From Mixophyes australis (Eukaryota; Chordata; Amphibia; Anura; Limnodynastidae), in the NCBI GenBank assembly GCA_036250195.1, contig JAVHZZ010000010.1, forward strand, positions 81,451,257 through 81,515,256: a DNA stretch of 64,000 nucleotides, given 5' to 3'. The notes below the pieces were generated by a model. It had not been told where the DNA came from. It ran no database searches and saw only the letters and a program-made list of their open reading frames with translations. The translations under genes and the position numbers were made by a program. Shown one piece after another: positions 52,500 through 64,000 of this stretch. Each line of letters opens with the position of its first letter. Within the stretch, counting starts at the first letter, position 1.

Positions 52500-55400
52500 C
52501 ACCAGGGCCTGATTCGATATTGCTAGTTTCTCCCTGCACCCCTTTAATTATTTGCTTTATCTCCCTCAATTCTAAGGGATTAAACTCCCTTAATAAACAA
52601 AGGTTATCACTGCGCTATTTTGCCCTCCATAAAGCCGACATCATTGCTGTCCAAGACTTCTCTTCCACCTCAGCACCTCAGCTTTCTAACCTTACGTTCC
52701 AACCTATTACTTTTCCACTAGTCCGTTCAAACGAAATCGAGTCACCATTGCTTTCCGTCAATCCTGGCCATTCACGGTATCTCAGAAGATCTCTGATAAA
52801 AATGGTAGATACCTGATATTAGTAGGTTCCCTAGGTAAAAAGAAAATCACCATGGTATCACTTCAATCTCCAGATACCTTTTTTTCGGAAACTATGTCTT
52901 GAGATGCAGAAAGATAGAATGGGTGCCCTATATTACATGAGTGATTTTATTTTGCTCCTGACCCAAAACTAAATAAATCTTCCCATCACCCGGACTTGGC
53001 CCCTTCTAGTGTCCCTAACACCCCCTCCGTCTTCTCCCAAATTATTGCAGAGTATGAGCTATATGATGTTTGGTGAGTTAAACATCCTGCTCTGAGGGAC
53101 CATACCTTTTTTTCCCACGTTTATAGTTTATACTCTCGCACTGATTTACTTTTGATGGACAAGTGGTGTTTGTAATATATTAGCTCTATAGACATATTCC
53201 CCATCACCTGGTCCAACCATGCCCTCCTGCGGTGGTGCTGGGAGACCTTCTGTAAATCCCCCCCTCACCCTTGGGGATTGGCAACATTCGTACTGCTAGA
53301 CCCTGAGAGCCTACACATTTTGTCTGAGGGCCCCATGCAAACCAATGACCCAAAAGAAATATCTCTGCCTAACTACTGGTGCGCCCTGAAGGCAGTGATG
53401 AGAGGAGTAGCAATTAATGCTGCTGCCTGCCTCAAATCCCCAAATCCTTCTAGGGCCAACTAGTGGCCTTGAAAGCTCAGCGAAAAAGAATGCCTGGGGA
53501 ACCTCGTCTTAAGGCTGAATTACTCGATATCTGTAACAAGCTACAATCTATTTCCATGAATCAAGTTAAAGCTGCTGTGTTCCCCTGTCAGCAAAAGTTC
53601 TATACACTTGGAAAAAGGACAAGCCGACGGTTGGCCAGCAAACTAAGGGGCAAAAATGCTATGAACCCTATTAAACGCCTGTCTGACTCCAGTGGCCGAC
53701 GGGTCTCTAACCCCATAGACATGGCGAACAAATTTGCCAGCTACTATCAGAAACTGTATAACCTACACACTGACTCCTCTGCTCTACAACCCACTCCGAG
53801 TTCATAGCTTTCTGGAGATCCCTGACCCTCCCATCTGTTCCCCCAGATGTGGTGGCTTCCTTGTTCTCTCCGTGGAACATCGATGAGTTTGAGAAGATCA
53901 TTAAGACCTTAAAGAAAAATAAGGTGCCAGACCCAGAAAGTTTTATGAACAATTATTACCTCGCATTCAGGAGTGACTTAGTCCCATTTCTTACTACATT
54001 TTTCAGCCATGTCACCTCAACTTCCACTTTCCCTAAGAAAATGCTGGAATCCCAAATCGTTACTATCCTTAAACCAGGGAAAGACCCCACTAGATGTCAA
54101 AATTACCACCGCATAGCGCTGTTATACTCAGACATTAAAATCTTCACCAAAATCATTGCAATGCACCTAAACCCGATTCTTCCCTGATTGATCAAACCTG
54201 ACCAAGTGGGATTTGTGCTTGGCAGACAAGCCTCGGACAATATTGGACAGGTGTTTAATATGGCTGAATATCAATCCATCCATAACCATCCCTTGTTATT
54301 GCTCTCCATAGTCGCAGAAAAGGTGTTTAACAGGTTCGATTGGGGGTATTTGCCCTCTATCTTATAAAAATTTGGGTTTGCGGGCTCCTTTCTCAAGGTT
54401 ATCTCCACCCTGTACTCAGGTCCTTTGGCGCGCATCTTTAGTAATGGCTTTTTATCCTCCCGGTTTGATATTTCTAATGGTACCAGGCAAGGGTGTCCGC
54501 TATCCCCACTTATATTCGCCCTGGCGATTGAGACCTTGGCAGAAAAATGAAGGCAATGTCCTCCAGTAGGGTGCTCTGTTTTTTGGTGATATATTATAAA
54601 CGGTGTATTTTTGGTGATGACATCTTGCAGTTCATGTCCATAGACCCCCCTACCAGCCACCCACCTCATCCTTCAATAAACTTAATACCTCTAAATCATA
54701 AAACCTAGCTGTTGCTGCCACAGCAGCCCACCAGGATGCTCTCCAATCAAAATTTAGTTATACTTGGCAAACCCCCTGTTTGATGTATTTAGCTATCCGC
54801 GTATGCCTCTCCCCCTCTGACTCTATTGCAACTAATTTCTTATCCCTTTTGACCCAATTTATCTCCATCTGAAAATACTGTATCTCTTCAGGTCCATCCC
54901 ATACCTCCCGCCATGTTACCTCCTAACCAAATTTTACAAAATGTCCTTAGAATTTATTTGGAGGGGTAAATACCCCCGAGTAGCAAATGCTAAAATGATG
55001 CGATCTAAACTAAAAGGTGGCTTTGCCTCCCCTAACATGGAGTTTTACCAGCTGGCCTGCTTTCTGGACCAGCTGAGAGACTGATTGGCCCCTGACCTAC
55101 TTAAACCTCGGGTCTCCATTGAGAAACACTCATCCTGTTTGATACCTTTAACCAATCTACTGTGGCTGGATGCTAAAACTAGACCGTTAGAGGCCTCTTG
55201 CCTGACAAGTATCCATGACTCCCTTAGATCATGGGATACACTGCTAAGGTTAACCCCTGATTTCACTCTCTCCTCCTCTAACTTGTTGTCAATTGGCCTG
55301 TCCAAATTGATACCCAGTATGGTGTCATGGCATGTGCAGGACATTGTTAGCCTATGTCTCGTCATGGAGAATGCCTCCCTCCTCCCCTTTCCAGATTTGC

Positions 55401-56420
55401 AGGACCACTTTATGATTCCCTCACAGGACTTTTCTAAGTATTTGCAGATTTGCCACTGGTTTCAGTCCCAAATAGGACGCACCTTCGCTCCAGCTTCCCA
55501 TTCCCCATATATAATGAAACTATCCTCATCTAACCATTTCTAACCATGCTGGAGGCATTTTCTCCTGGTACATGCTTCTCCTCTCCTCGAGTGAGTAAAC
55601 TGTCGACCCAATCCCACTGGGAAGCGGACCTTCAGCTGTCCCTTGCAGATGAGGACTGCCGACGCATTTTCCTGAAAGTATATAAGATGGCGAAATGTAT
55701 TAATCACTCAGAAATGCTCCTTAAGCTTTTGCACAGAATTTACCTGACCCCTAAGTTTTGATGGATGAACTGCAGTGAAATGGTGAGCTTACTCCATACC
55801 TTTTGGTCCTGTCCGAAACTGCAGGGCATCTGGTCGGAAGTCTTTCAGCTGATCAATGTAGTGGGTTCTATAGCTCTGGCTCCAAGTCCAGAAATCACTT
55901 TGCTACATCTGTACACCCCTTCTCTCCAAAATCATAAGCGCTATGTGACTGGCCACAACCTCATCGCTACCAGAGCAGCGATCGACCATAGTAGGAACTC
56001 TCCATCCCCACCGCCTCTTTCGGTTGTTAAGGTCCAAATTCCAGAAGAGCTATATTATGAAGACTCTGGGCCTCCCATATTCCACGTCAGCCTCTTCCCC
56101 CTGTTCAAATGGCTTGATTGGCACATTAATTATTCTGAGCTCCTAGCCCCACCGCAGTCCTTCTCCTATATGTGACTTGTTGCTGTAGTCCCGGTCTATA
56201 GTATACAATTTTTGCTGCTGTTATCTGAAGCACTTGTTTAAAGTACCTTAAAGTGCTACCGCCCTCCCCTCCCTCCGCCACCGCTTGATGTCTTCCCCCC
56301 TTCCTTTCCTTATTACTAATTATTTTTCTTATTTTGTTTTCTGTCCCTATGTACTCTGAAAATTTCAATTTCAATATTTTATTTTTTTTTAACAGTAAAA
56401 AATAAAAATAAAAAAGTTTA
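52500..56420 (+). mobile_element. L1/Tx1-type LINE, degenerate ORF2 with 3' end
   Basis: Successive frames, in order, carry the start of the endonuclease, linker, RT and C-terminal region. A short 3' UTR and an A-rich end at about 56380-56420 follow. Frameshifts and stops break it into many pieces. Confidence 0.88.
52520..56175 (+). pseudogene. L1/Tx1-type ORF2 (endonuclease-RT) pseudogene
   Basis: Recognisable parts are the endonuclease N-terminus ICFISLNSKGLNSLNKQRLS with HKADIIAVQ (52543-52670), then the pre-RT linker AFRSDLVPFLTTFFS. The RT follows with ILKPGKDPTRCQNYHRIALL (54068-54127), DQVGFVLGRQASDNI (54203-54247) and NGTRQGCPLSPLIFALAIE (54475-54531). The FADD segment is disrupted. 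The C-terminal part keeps WRGKYPRVANAKMM (54960-55001) and the SCPKLQGIWSEVF zinc-knuckle-like region (55809-55847). In-frame stops (54185, 54364) and several frameshifts make it inactive. The PGKDP..NYRPI and GCPLSP motifs place it in the L1/Tx1 group, not CR1/L2. Confidence 0.88.
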
Positions 56421-56887
56421 ATTTTGAATGTATTTTTTTTAAATAAAATACATTATTTGGGTGTCATGAATGTCTACTGTACATAAAATACATTTTTATA
56501 ATTGCATGTGATTGCAAACACATGTTCTAGCATGCAAACTCAGCCATTATCATTAGTCATAAGCACCTACACCAGACCTGTAGCTGATGCAAGTGATACA
56601 AATAATAATCACGCACCTTTGAGATGCCAAAAGCTTGAATTGGATGCTGCTGCATATTCTTGAGCTTGGCACTCTCTTACTGTGCATTCACTATGTGCAT
56701 AGGCCCAGTCACCTCCACGTTCCGCCAAAGAAATCATAGGTTGTAGTAAGGGTCCTTTGCGCTTGAAGATGAATTGGACATTGCAGAGTTCACTGGTGTT
56801 TTCTCAGTTTCTGGGCATGCGCAAATCGCTTTTACACGAATTACGCATGTATCGGCATTTACGCTCCTTAATGAATAAGTCCCTATG
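56421..56887. mobile_element. MITE family 3, right part of a split copy
   Basis: GATTGCAAACACATGTTCTA, AAAGCTTGAATTGGATG and ACGCTCCTTAATGAATAAG match the right part of 40935-41615. Together with 49109-49330 it rebuilds one element interrupted by about 7 kb. Confidence 0.65.
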
Positions 56888-58215
56888 TCTTATTATTATC
56901 ATTTATTTGTTAGGCGCCACAAGATTTCCGCAGCGCCGTACACAAAGCAAACAGTAGACTATACAGGGTATAACAGTACAGAACAATAAACAAAAATACC
57001 AATGCTTCAGAAACTCCAGTTAGGTTAATGCAGTAGAGGCGGAGTAGAAGAACAGGTGTGGAGACAAGAGGGAAGAAAGGCCCTGCTCATTCGAGCTTAC
57101 ATCCTAAGGGTGGGTGAACGAAACAGACACAATTGGAGGAAGTTGAAGTGTGGGGAGAGGGACCGGGAGCAGAGAGGGTAGAACGTTTGGAGGAGATGCG
57201 GGGTTAGGTAGAAGGTTGGTAGGCTTTAAGGAACAGGTGAGTTTTGAGTGCTCGTTTGAAGGAGCACAGATTAGGAGAGAGACGGATGGAGCGAGGGAGG
57301 TCGTTCCAGTGGAGGGGGGCGGCACGGGAGAAGTCTTGGATTCTGGAGTGGGAAATGGTGATAAGAGTGGAGGAGAGGCGGCGGTCATTAGCTGAGCGTA
57401 GGGAGCGGGCAGGAGTGTGAATGGAGATGAGGTTAGAGATGTAAGGGGCCGTAGACTGAGAGAGAGCCTTGTACGTGGTGGTAAGGAGTTTAAAAAAGGA
57501 TTTTGTAGGGGAAAGGGAGCCAGTGTAAGGCAAGGCAGAGAGGGGAGGCAGAGGAGGAGCGGCGTAAAAGGAAGATGAGTCTTGCAGCCGCATTGAGTAT
57601 AGAGCGGAGGGGTGCAAGGTGGGAGTGGGGGAGGCCAGTAAGGAGGAGGTTGCAGTAATCAAGGCGGGAGATGATGAGTGCGTGTATGATAGTTTTGGTG
57701 GCTTCCTGAGAGAGGAAGGGATGGATGCGGGCAATGTTGCGGAGTTGGAAGCGACAGGCTTGGGCGAGGGATTGAATGTGGGGGGCAAAAGAGAGAGAGG
57801 AGTCAAGAGTGACCCCAAGGCAGCGGAGTTGGCCGACAGAGGAGATGGTGGAGTTGTTAACAACGATAGAGAGGTCATGGTGGGAAGGGAGTCGAGGCGG
57901 GGGAAAGACAATGAGTTCAGTTTTAGAGATGTTAATTTTGAGAAAGCGCGAGGACATCCAGGAGGTGATGGCTGAGAGGCAGTCAGATACACGAGAGAGG
58001 AGGGAGGAGGAAAGATCAGGAGAAGATTTGTAGAGTTGAATGTCATCAGCATAGAGGTGATACTGAACACCGAAAGAGGTGATACTGAACACCGAAAGAG
58101 GAGATGAGAGCGCCAAGGGAGGAAGTGTAGAGCGAAAATAGTAGAGGGCCCAGCACAGAGCCTTGAGGGACTCCAATAGGGAGAGGGGAGGGGGTGGAGG
58201 AAGAACCAGACGTCT
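56888..58215 (-). mobile_element. CR1/L2-clade LINE, 5'-truncated
   Basis: The 3' end at 56888 has an ATA-rich tail and GGCGCCTAACAAATAA. ORF2 pieces run from the YADD motif to the C-terminus. A 21-bp segment (AGAGGTGATACTGAACACCGA) is directly duplicated at 58055-58097, shifting the frame. Confidence 0.9.
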
Positions 58216-58224
58216 TATGCCCAT
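57204..58224 (-). pseudogene. L2-type reverse transcriptase C-terminal half
   Basis: The minus-strand frames at 57490-58224 and 57204-58070 together encode [19 protein letters not shown] (catalytic YADD), RCLGVTLDSSLSFAPHIQSL, IHALIISRLDYCNLLLTGLP and the C-terminal HWNDLPRSIRLSPNLCSFKR. This corresponds to the second half of the RT domain and the C-terminal region. At least one frameshift and the tandem duplication inactivate it. It belongs to the same subfamily as the + strand copies at 5645 and 15190, and is distinct from the one at 19431. Confidence 0.9.
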
Positions 58225-58249
58225 ATCAGCTTTTTATATATATATGTAA

Positions 58250-60070
58250 GATTGCGGGTGTTTTAAATATAGGATACAGAAGCACATAATGTCAACTGGA
58301 AAAGGGAATGATGTTACAAGGTTAACTGAAAACGGTTAATTGTCCTGCAGGTAACTATATGGTGACATCTATGTTCCATTACCCATGAAATATTCTCCTC
58401 ATATGAAAGGAAGCTCAGTAATCTGCTCAATTATATGCATTAGGATCACTTGACTTAATTGAGAGGATTTGTATTTCTTTTGTATCAACTTACATTATGC
58501 AGTATATTTGAACACTTTTGATATGTAAATGTAATTTGTTATTGTATTTAGCCTTGTTTTTGCAGTCGATTTGAAGCAAAAAAAGCCCAATTGAAAAGTC
58601 ATATAACCACAACATCTGTCTTTCTTGCATGACTAGAAAGACTCTGCGGATACCCGTTATGACGGGGAAAGCCTCCAAAATTGTAATGTTTATCCCTTCA
58701 AATTCCTAAGAATATCTCTTCCTGCAAAACAAACTCTTATGTTTGCATTTGAACACAGAAGCAAGTGCATTACTCCATGGAATTGCCTGATCTCTATATC
58801 TGGCAAACAACTTTTATCGAAGCTAAAGCTACCTTGTCATGCTGACTTATGTGAATATCTATAAAAACAGATGCATGTCATAAATAAAGCTGTATCTCTG
58901 CATTATTTTCATATTAATGTGCATTAATGACAAGCTTATATATTTTTTTTGTTTGCTTCTATTTTCCAGAACTTCTCATAAATAGTTATGTCTGTCCTCT
59001 GACAAGATGTCTCACTGTCCTTTGGCTACATATCTTTGAATGGCAGTGGTGTAGCTAAAGAATCCTGGGCTCCAGTGCAGATTTTACAAAAGAGACCACC
59101 CTTAGTTTCTCTCTTTAATATCACCCACCTCACACAGACACCTAACTCTACTCTAAAATTGACATTTTACAAAACTCTGGCTGGCTATCCAGGTGTGTCA
59201 TGTGGCTTAAGCTAGGTCCCATGACTGCTGAGGAAGAGAGGTAGCCATGACTGAAATGTCACCTATCCCTGAAAATGAGATAAAAGAAAGTCTCTTACAC
59301 AGTAATGAATCCCAAAATTTTTGTTTAGTTACCAATAATCAGTTACCATCCATACAGTTTTTAGACTGTGCTAGAAAATTGATACAAACATGAATAGTAA
59401 TTATAATAGGGTCACTTGGCCATTAATAAATACAAATCTGTTGTCTCCTTATTTTGGGAATAAACAGGTTGTCTGTCATAAAATCTTTTGTCTCATTAAA
59501 CCATACTTGTAGCTCCATATCTGACCATAAGAGGGAGCATTTCTACAAGTTTATGTTTCCTCACTTAACATAAACTACAGGATGTGATTCTTTGCAAAGG
59601 CAGATGTGTTATTGTTTTTTTGGGGGGGTTACAGTTGCCAAATAAGTTTCGCCTGGTAAACATGGACGGATTTCCCATTTGGCCAGAAGATGACATAGGG
59701 CTCCTTACAGTATATTTAGGTTGGGTCTGAGTGCTGGCTGCTTTGGCTAAGAGTTACACTACACAAACATTTAGGGTTACTTCAGTGCTGAGGATTTGCT
59801 TAGAATCACAGCTGCGAAACATGTATTTTTGAGTTAACACATTCCACATAAGTACAAATGAGGCCACACTTCGTTAAATTCAGGCCCACCCCATCCTTTT
59901 TCCAAGAGCTGCATTAGCAGGAAAACTAACTTTGCTTATAAATGGCTATAAATGCAAGTAGACCAACATCACAGTTAATAATTAAGGGTTTATACACACA
60001 GAGACAAGACAAGAGGGTATGTGGCATCCATGGTCTAACCAGTACACAACAACACCGCTTATAATAGGGT
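58250..60070. other. Intergenic, unassigned
   Basis: AT-rich non-coding sequence downstream of TH. No insulin-like or other exon is recognised. Confidence 0.5.
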
Positions 60071-60076
60071 TTAATT

Positions 60077-60409
60077 CATCATCATCATCACCATTTATTT
60101 AAATAGCGCCCCTAATTCCGCAGCGCTGTACAGAGAACTCATTCACATCAGTCCCTGCCCCATTGGAGCTTACAGTCTAAATTCGCTAACATACATACAC
60201 ACAAACAGAAAGACTAAGGGCAATTTGTTAGCAGTTAAATAACCTACCAGTATGTTTTTGGAGTGTGGGAGGAAACCGGAGCACCCGGAGGAAACCCACG
60301 CAAACACAGGGAGAACATACAAACTCCACACAGATAAGACCATGGTCGGGAATTGAACTCATGACCCCAGTGCTGTGAGGCAGAAGTGTTAGCCGCTATG
60401 CCACCATGG
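60077..60409 (-). mobile_element. tRNA-derived SINE with L2-type tail
   Basis: A minus-oriented full-length copy: (GAT)n tail at 60077, CCGCAGCGCTGTACAGAGAA, the body TTTTTGGAGTGTGGGAGGAA and the head GACCCCAGTGCTGTGAGGCA ending CCACCATGG. A MITE abuts its head. Confidence 0.9.
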
Positions 60410-60590
60410 GGTAAATGTATCAAGCTGAAAGTTTTCCGGCGGGTTTGAAAAGTAGAGATGTTGCCTATAGCAACCAATCAGATTCTAGCTACCATTTTGT
60501 AGATTGTACTAAATAAATGATAGCTAGAATCTGATTGGTTTTTCAAACAAGCCGGAAAACTCTCAGCTTGATACATTTACGCCCATGTCT
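60410..60590. mobile_element. Palindromic MITE (family 1, copy 3)
   Basis: GGTAAATGTATCAAGCTGAA to its complement, with GTTGCCTATAGCAACCAATC and a CTAGAATCTGATTGG pair. The right arm lacks the GTTGCTATAGGCAAC portion present in copies 1 and 2. Confidence 0.85.
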
Positions 60591-62230
60591 CTATTTGAAG
60601 TGAAAGTTATGCAGTGAAGTCCTACCAAACCGTGATGCAGGTTATGAGCACATCAGAGGTATTAGCACAGTCATATTAATAAAAGCACTTGTGATCAATT
60701 TTATCTAATTTACTTCTTGATATGGTAATTCCTAGTCCAAACAGGCATTGTTTATTCCACCATTAACCTCATCCTGGGGTTGCTGTATTAAAAATGTTCA
60801 ACTTGTTGTGACTTTTGCATGGATTGACAGGCATACAACGATAGCGCTTTGCAATGGTTGTGAAAGAATGATTATAGTAGCTATCATTAATGTGCTGGCT
60901 GCCTGTCGCCATTTTTATGAGTCTTATGAATTGCTGTGTTTTTTTTTTTACTACAGATTTATAGTAGACATTTTATGCCTTAATTACTACATCAACAATT
61001 CCCTATTTTTGCTTGATGATTTCGTGTTGATTTTTATGTTTAGATTAGGAAGAGTACTTTTTAAGAAAGAAAGGGTGAAGAACCCCAATGTTGGTTTCCT
61101 TAATAACATAAAAATCTTTGCCTCTGGGTGAAGTTATTGCAGCTTTGTTATCCTTAGAAACAGATTGTTCTAATCCACAGTAGATAAAGGGAAACAGTTC
61201 TGGAGGTCATCTTTCACTATGCCTTAGGTTATAATGCCCTCGGTCATCTTCTAAATATTTTATTCATTTAAAATGCAAAGGAAACCTTTTACTTTCCCAG
61301 GGTGGTAAATCACGCCTACTCAGTGCAACGCAAGTAAATGACAATTCACCTCCCTTCTTATATTATGACAGATTTATAACGTGTTCGGATAAGACCAGTG
61401 ACTCTATTTCAAAATTAAATTAATTCCATGAATAAAGGGGATCTGAAATGTCTGATTGCATAGACCATGCCTTAACCCTTTTTTGAAAGTTGCCCAGCGT
61501 CATAGCACTAAAGGGTTAACAGTCTACTAGAAGTGTGATATCTTCTTATGGTCTGCAATTGTCCTTGAAATGTTTGTCTGTAACTGTGTATTCAAGTAGA
61601 TTTTGTGAGATATATAAACATACGTATATAAAAGTAAACAAAATAAAATACTTTTTTTCAAATAAGTATATAAATTCTTATTTATTTTCTGTGAACAATG
61701 ATGTGGAGCCGCTTGAAAGTTAAAAAGGAAATTGGGGCTTCCCAGTTAAAATTTTGCAACTGCCTAGTATGTACATTTTATTATCTTGGTGACTCCATTG
61801 GCAGGAGCCTCTGGGGCTGCTCCCCGCAGACAGTTTTCATGGAGCTTTTCCGGTTCTGCAATACAAAGGAGAAGTGTGAGCGGGACGACCAATCAGAAGC
61901 TACAGTCACTTGACTTTTTATTGGCATTTCAGTTGGGACTATGAGAAGAACCACAGAGCGTCAGGAAAAACAGCAGCATGGAGCAGCCCCCGTGGCTGCA
62001 TCACCACCTTAGTAAAATGTATATACTAGATAGTAGTGCAGCTTTTAAATGCAATTTCTGAAACTGGATCCATGTTTGTGAGAACTTGGGATTTTGAAGC
62101 TACGGGGGAATTCATGGGAATATGGATTCTGAGGATACAGCTGATTACGCAAAGGGTGGTACTTTGGTAAAGAGCAACGGAGTATACAGAGTTTGTAGGT
62201 GCTGCCTGTGCAGCGCGTAGCGTTTACTTG
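60591..62230. other. Intergenic, unassigned
   Basis: Contains a 127-residue hydrophobic open frame at 60748-61131 without family resemblance, and a moderately GC-rich patch with a CCAAT box at 61790-62010. Neither can be called a gene. Confidence 0.4.
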
Positions 62231-62239
62231 GATACAAGG

Positions 62240-62740
62240 ATGGGTTGGCACAGTTGGACAGCACATAGCATGAAATATGGTAGATGGAGGTATTGGCACT
62301 GGTTGGATAGCGCGTAGTGTGCAATAAAGCACCCAGAGGTGTTGGCACTGGTTGGATAGCGCGTAGTGTGCAATAAAGCACCCAGAGGTGTTGGCACTGG
62401 TTGGATAGCGCGTAGTGTGCAATAAAGCACCCAGAGGTGTTGGCACTGGTTGGATAGCGCATAGTGTGCAATAAAGCACCCAGAGGTGTTGGCACTGGTT
62501 GGATAGCGCGTAGTATGCAATAAAGCACCCAGAGGTGTTGGCACTGGTTGAACAGCATGTAGCATGTAATGAGGCACACGGATGTCTTGTCACTGTTTGA
62601 ACAGTTCGCATTGTGTAATAAGGTACATGGAAGTGTTGGCACTGGTTGAACAACAGGTAACATGTAATGAGGTATATGGATGTGTTGGCACTGTTTGAAC
62701 AGCATGTTATATGCAATAAACCTTTGGATGTAAAGGAGTG
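62240..62740. repeat. Minisatellite, 49-bp unit, about 10 copies
   Basis: The unit starts GTTGGCACTGGTTGGATAGC and continues GCGTAGTGTGCAATAAAGCA plus CCCAGAGGT. Copies from about 62293 to 62540 are nearly identical, and those at both edges are diverged. The 49-bp period cycles through three frames, so long open frames on the minus strand are artefacts. Confidence 0.95.
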
Positions 62741-62884
62741 ACCCTGTAGAGCAGAGATGGATAGCAAGTGTAGTGGAGTACACACACACACAAATGATAA
62801 TAACAGGTGGGACTGCCACAAATTGTCAGGACTGTGTATTGGATGGAGCTATTAACTGCTATTGGCACCACTGAACAAGGAGGC

Positions 62885-63480
62885 ACTGAGCCTAGCGCAC
62901 CCCTGGTTTTCACCAGGGACCCCCCGCAATGAAGTTTGGCCTTGGCTGCAAGAGGTGGGCAGGTCGCGGTTCTCCGGGACAGTTACCAGTGTAATAGTGG
63001 TGAGAGTGCTAAAACAATCCAGATCTAGCCAATAAGGAGAAGCGGTACCAAGGGGGGCTCCAAGAGGAAGGCCAGAGTAGCCGAGGTCAAACTAGATGTG
63101 CAACAGAACCAAATCAGTATTCAGGAAAATGGTCAGGCAACAAGCCGGATGAATCCGGAAGTGCAGCAGAAATGAATCAGTATCCCGGAGAATGGTCAGG
63201 GAATAAGCCTGGTCAAAACAGGATCAACAATAGGTAGCAGGAACAACAAGGAGTGCTGGAGGCAGGTAAGACCTGATACACCCAAATGGTGTCAGAACTA
63301 GGTTTAAATACAGGGTCCTGGGGGCTGATAGGCTGGCGGTCACTGATGCCACTGGCGGCCGACCCTGCTATATGGGAGCCTTGCGGGGTCGGCACATGAC
63401 ATAAAAACACTGGAGCAGTGTCTAAGACCCACTCCGGATTTCACCAGGGATCCCCGGAAGAGGATATGGCCTTCGCTCAG
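62885..63480. mobile_element. LTR-like segment with ~535-bp direct repeat
   Basis: TTTTCACCAGGGACCCCCC with TTTGGCCTTGGCTGC (about 62909-62950) recurs as TTTCACCAGGGATCCCC with ATATGGCCTTCGCTC (about 63438-63480). Internal short repeats (AATCAGTATTCAGGAAAATG and AATCAGTATCCCGGAGAATG) are present. It is probably part of an LTR-type element. No gene is seen. Confidence 0.35.
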
Positions 63481-64000
63481 TGAGGACCCAGGTCATGGCC
63501 CTGTGTAGTTGGTTCCCTCTGTGAAAGCAGCAGAGTACTTAGCTGGTACGAGGACTCTGCAGATGGAAATGTGGGTGGTATGGGTATGCTGTGGTCGGGG
63601 ACTCTGGACACAGGAGTTGAAGAAACACGAATGGGTTCTTTACTTCTTAATAAAGTCCTGAAGCTGGAGTATCGATGTTGGACACAATCGGTACTCAGGC
63701 ACTTGTGATGTGCATTTAGCAGGTTCTTATAGTGACTGGTTGATTGGTGATTCCCCGCATGTGTCATCGGTTATGGAGGTTAGTGGTAACAGCTGAGAAA
63801 GGTGCTATGTCATATCTAGCCTGAGGCTGAGCGCTGCTGGGTCCTATTAACTATTCTAATTAGGAAAGCCAACAATCAGTGCCTGCGGAATGTTGAAGCC
63901 AGGCCATTGATGTCTAAGACTGCTGGTACTGACAGTGTTGAGGAATGATTTTTTTTTTAATGTGTTTGTTCTGCAGAAATAAAATTATAATTAACAATTT
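63481..64000. other. Intergenic, unassigned
   Basis: Non-coding, possibly a continuation of the LTR-like element. Nothing specific is recognised to the window edge. Confidence 0.4.

Noticed and set aside
60748..61131. A 127-residue hydrophobic open frame with apparent membrane segments
   Set aside because: AT-rich DNA readily encodes Phe/Ile/Leu runs. No family resemblance, no start context and no splice partner are seen.
62045..62821. Overlapping 224- and 258-residue minus-strand open frames with repeated CQHLWVLYCTL units
   Set aside because: They are the translation of the 49-bp minisatellite. The period is not a multiple of three, and the repeats lack stops in several frames.
46885..64000. 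An insulin or IGF2 gene downstream of TH
   Set aside because: I looked for the conserved B-chain and A-chain motifs in the frames downstream and found none. The region is filled with repeats.

Overview
The window looks like nuclear DNA from a vertebrate with a large, transposon-rich genome, most probably a frog. The signs are GT-AG spliced exons spread over tens of kilobases, CR1/L2-clade LINEs, an L1/Tx1-type LINE, tRNA-derived SINEs with L2-type tails, a Helitron fragment, and many palindromic MITE/hAT-like elements. No bacterial genes, CRISPR arrays or operons are present. The amphibian assignment rests on repeat style and is inference; vertebrate origin is firm.

The one host protein-coding gene I can support is tyrosine hydroxylase (TH), on the + strand. 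Eleven exons from 4997 to 46498 match human TH exons 3-13. All have consensus splice sites and compatible phases, and the reading frame is continuous for 393 residues to a TAA stop. Exons 1-2 (N-terminus, regulatory serines, promoter) are not visible and probably lie upstream. The His, His and Glu iron ligands are intact. The gene spans at least 41.5 kb here because its introns are filled with mobile elements. Whether it is TH1 or the non-mammalian paralogue TH2 cannot be settled from this window. No insulin gene was seen in the 17 kb downstream.

Layout. 1-4996 is the upstream intron. It holds a hAT-like element (2142-3778) that carries a fused NSMCE2-like coding fragment and an 18S rRNA fragment, and a palindromic MITE with two ZNF143-like sites. 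5172-23620 holds the next three introns: L2 ends with a 41-bp minisatellite, a foldback MITE, a retroposon-like foldback insert with a 15-bp target duplication, a 3.3-kb GC-rich element with its own minus-strand promoter and hairpin array, Helitron pieces, and a 2.6-kb 5'-truncated L2. 23672-46338 holds the remaining exons, separated by MITEs, SINEs, an internally deleted Helitron, a 29-bp minisatellite just upstream of exon 9, and two solo-LTR-like segments set in TA repeats. 46499 to the end contains the TH 3' UTR and then intergenic repeats. These include a MITE split by a composite L1 insertion, another L2, a 49-bp minisatellite and an LTR-like duplicated segment.

The observations most worth following are the NSMCE2-18S chimera inside a hAT-like element, the GC-rich element with an antisense promoter and hairpin array, the MITE that contains an inverted copy of its own end, and the inverted MITE pair bracketing TH exons 10-12.
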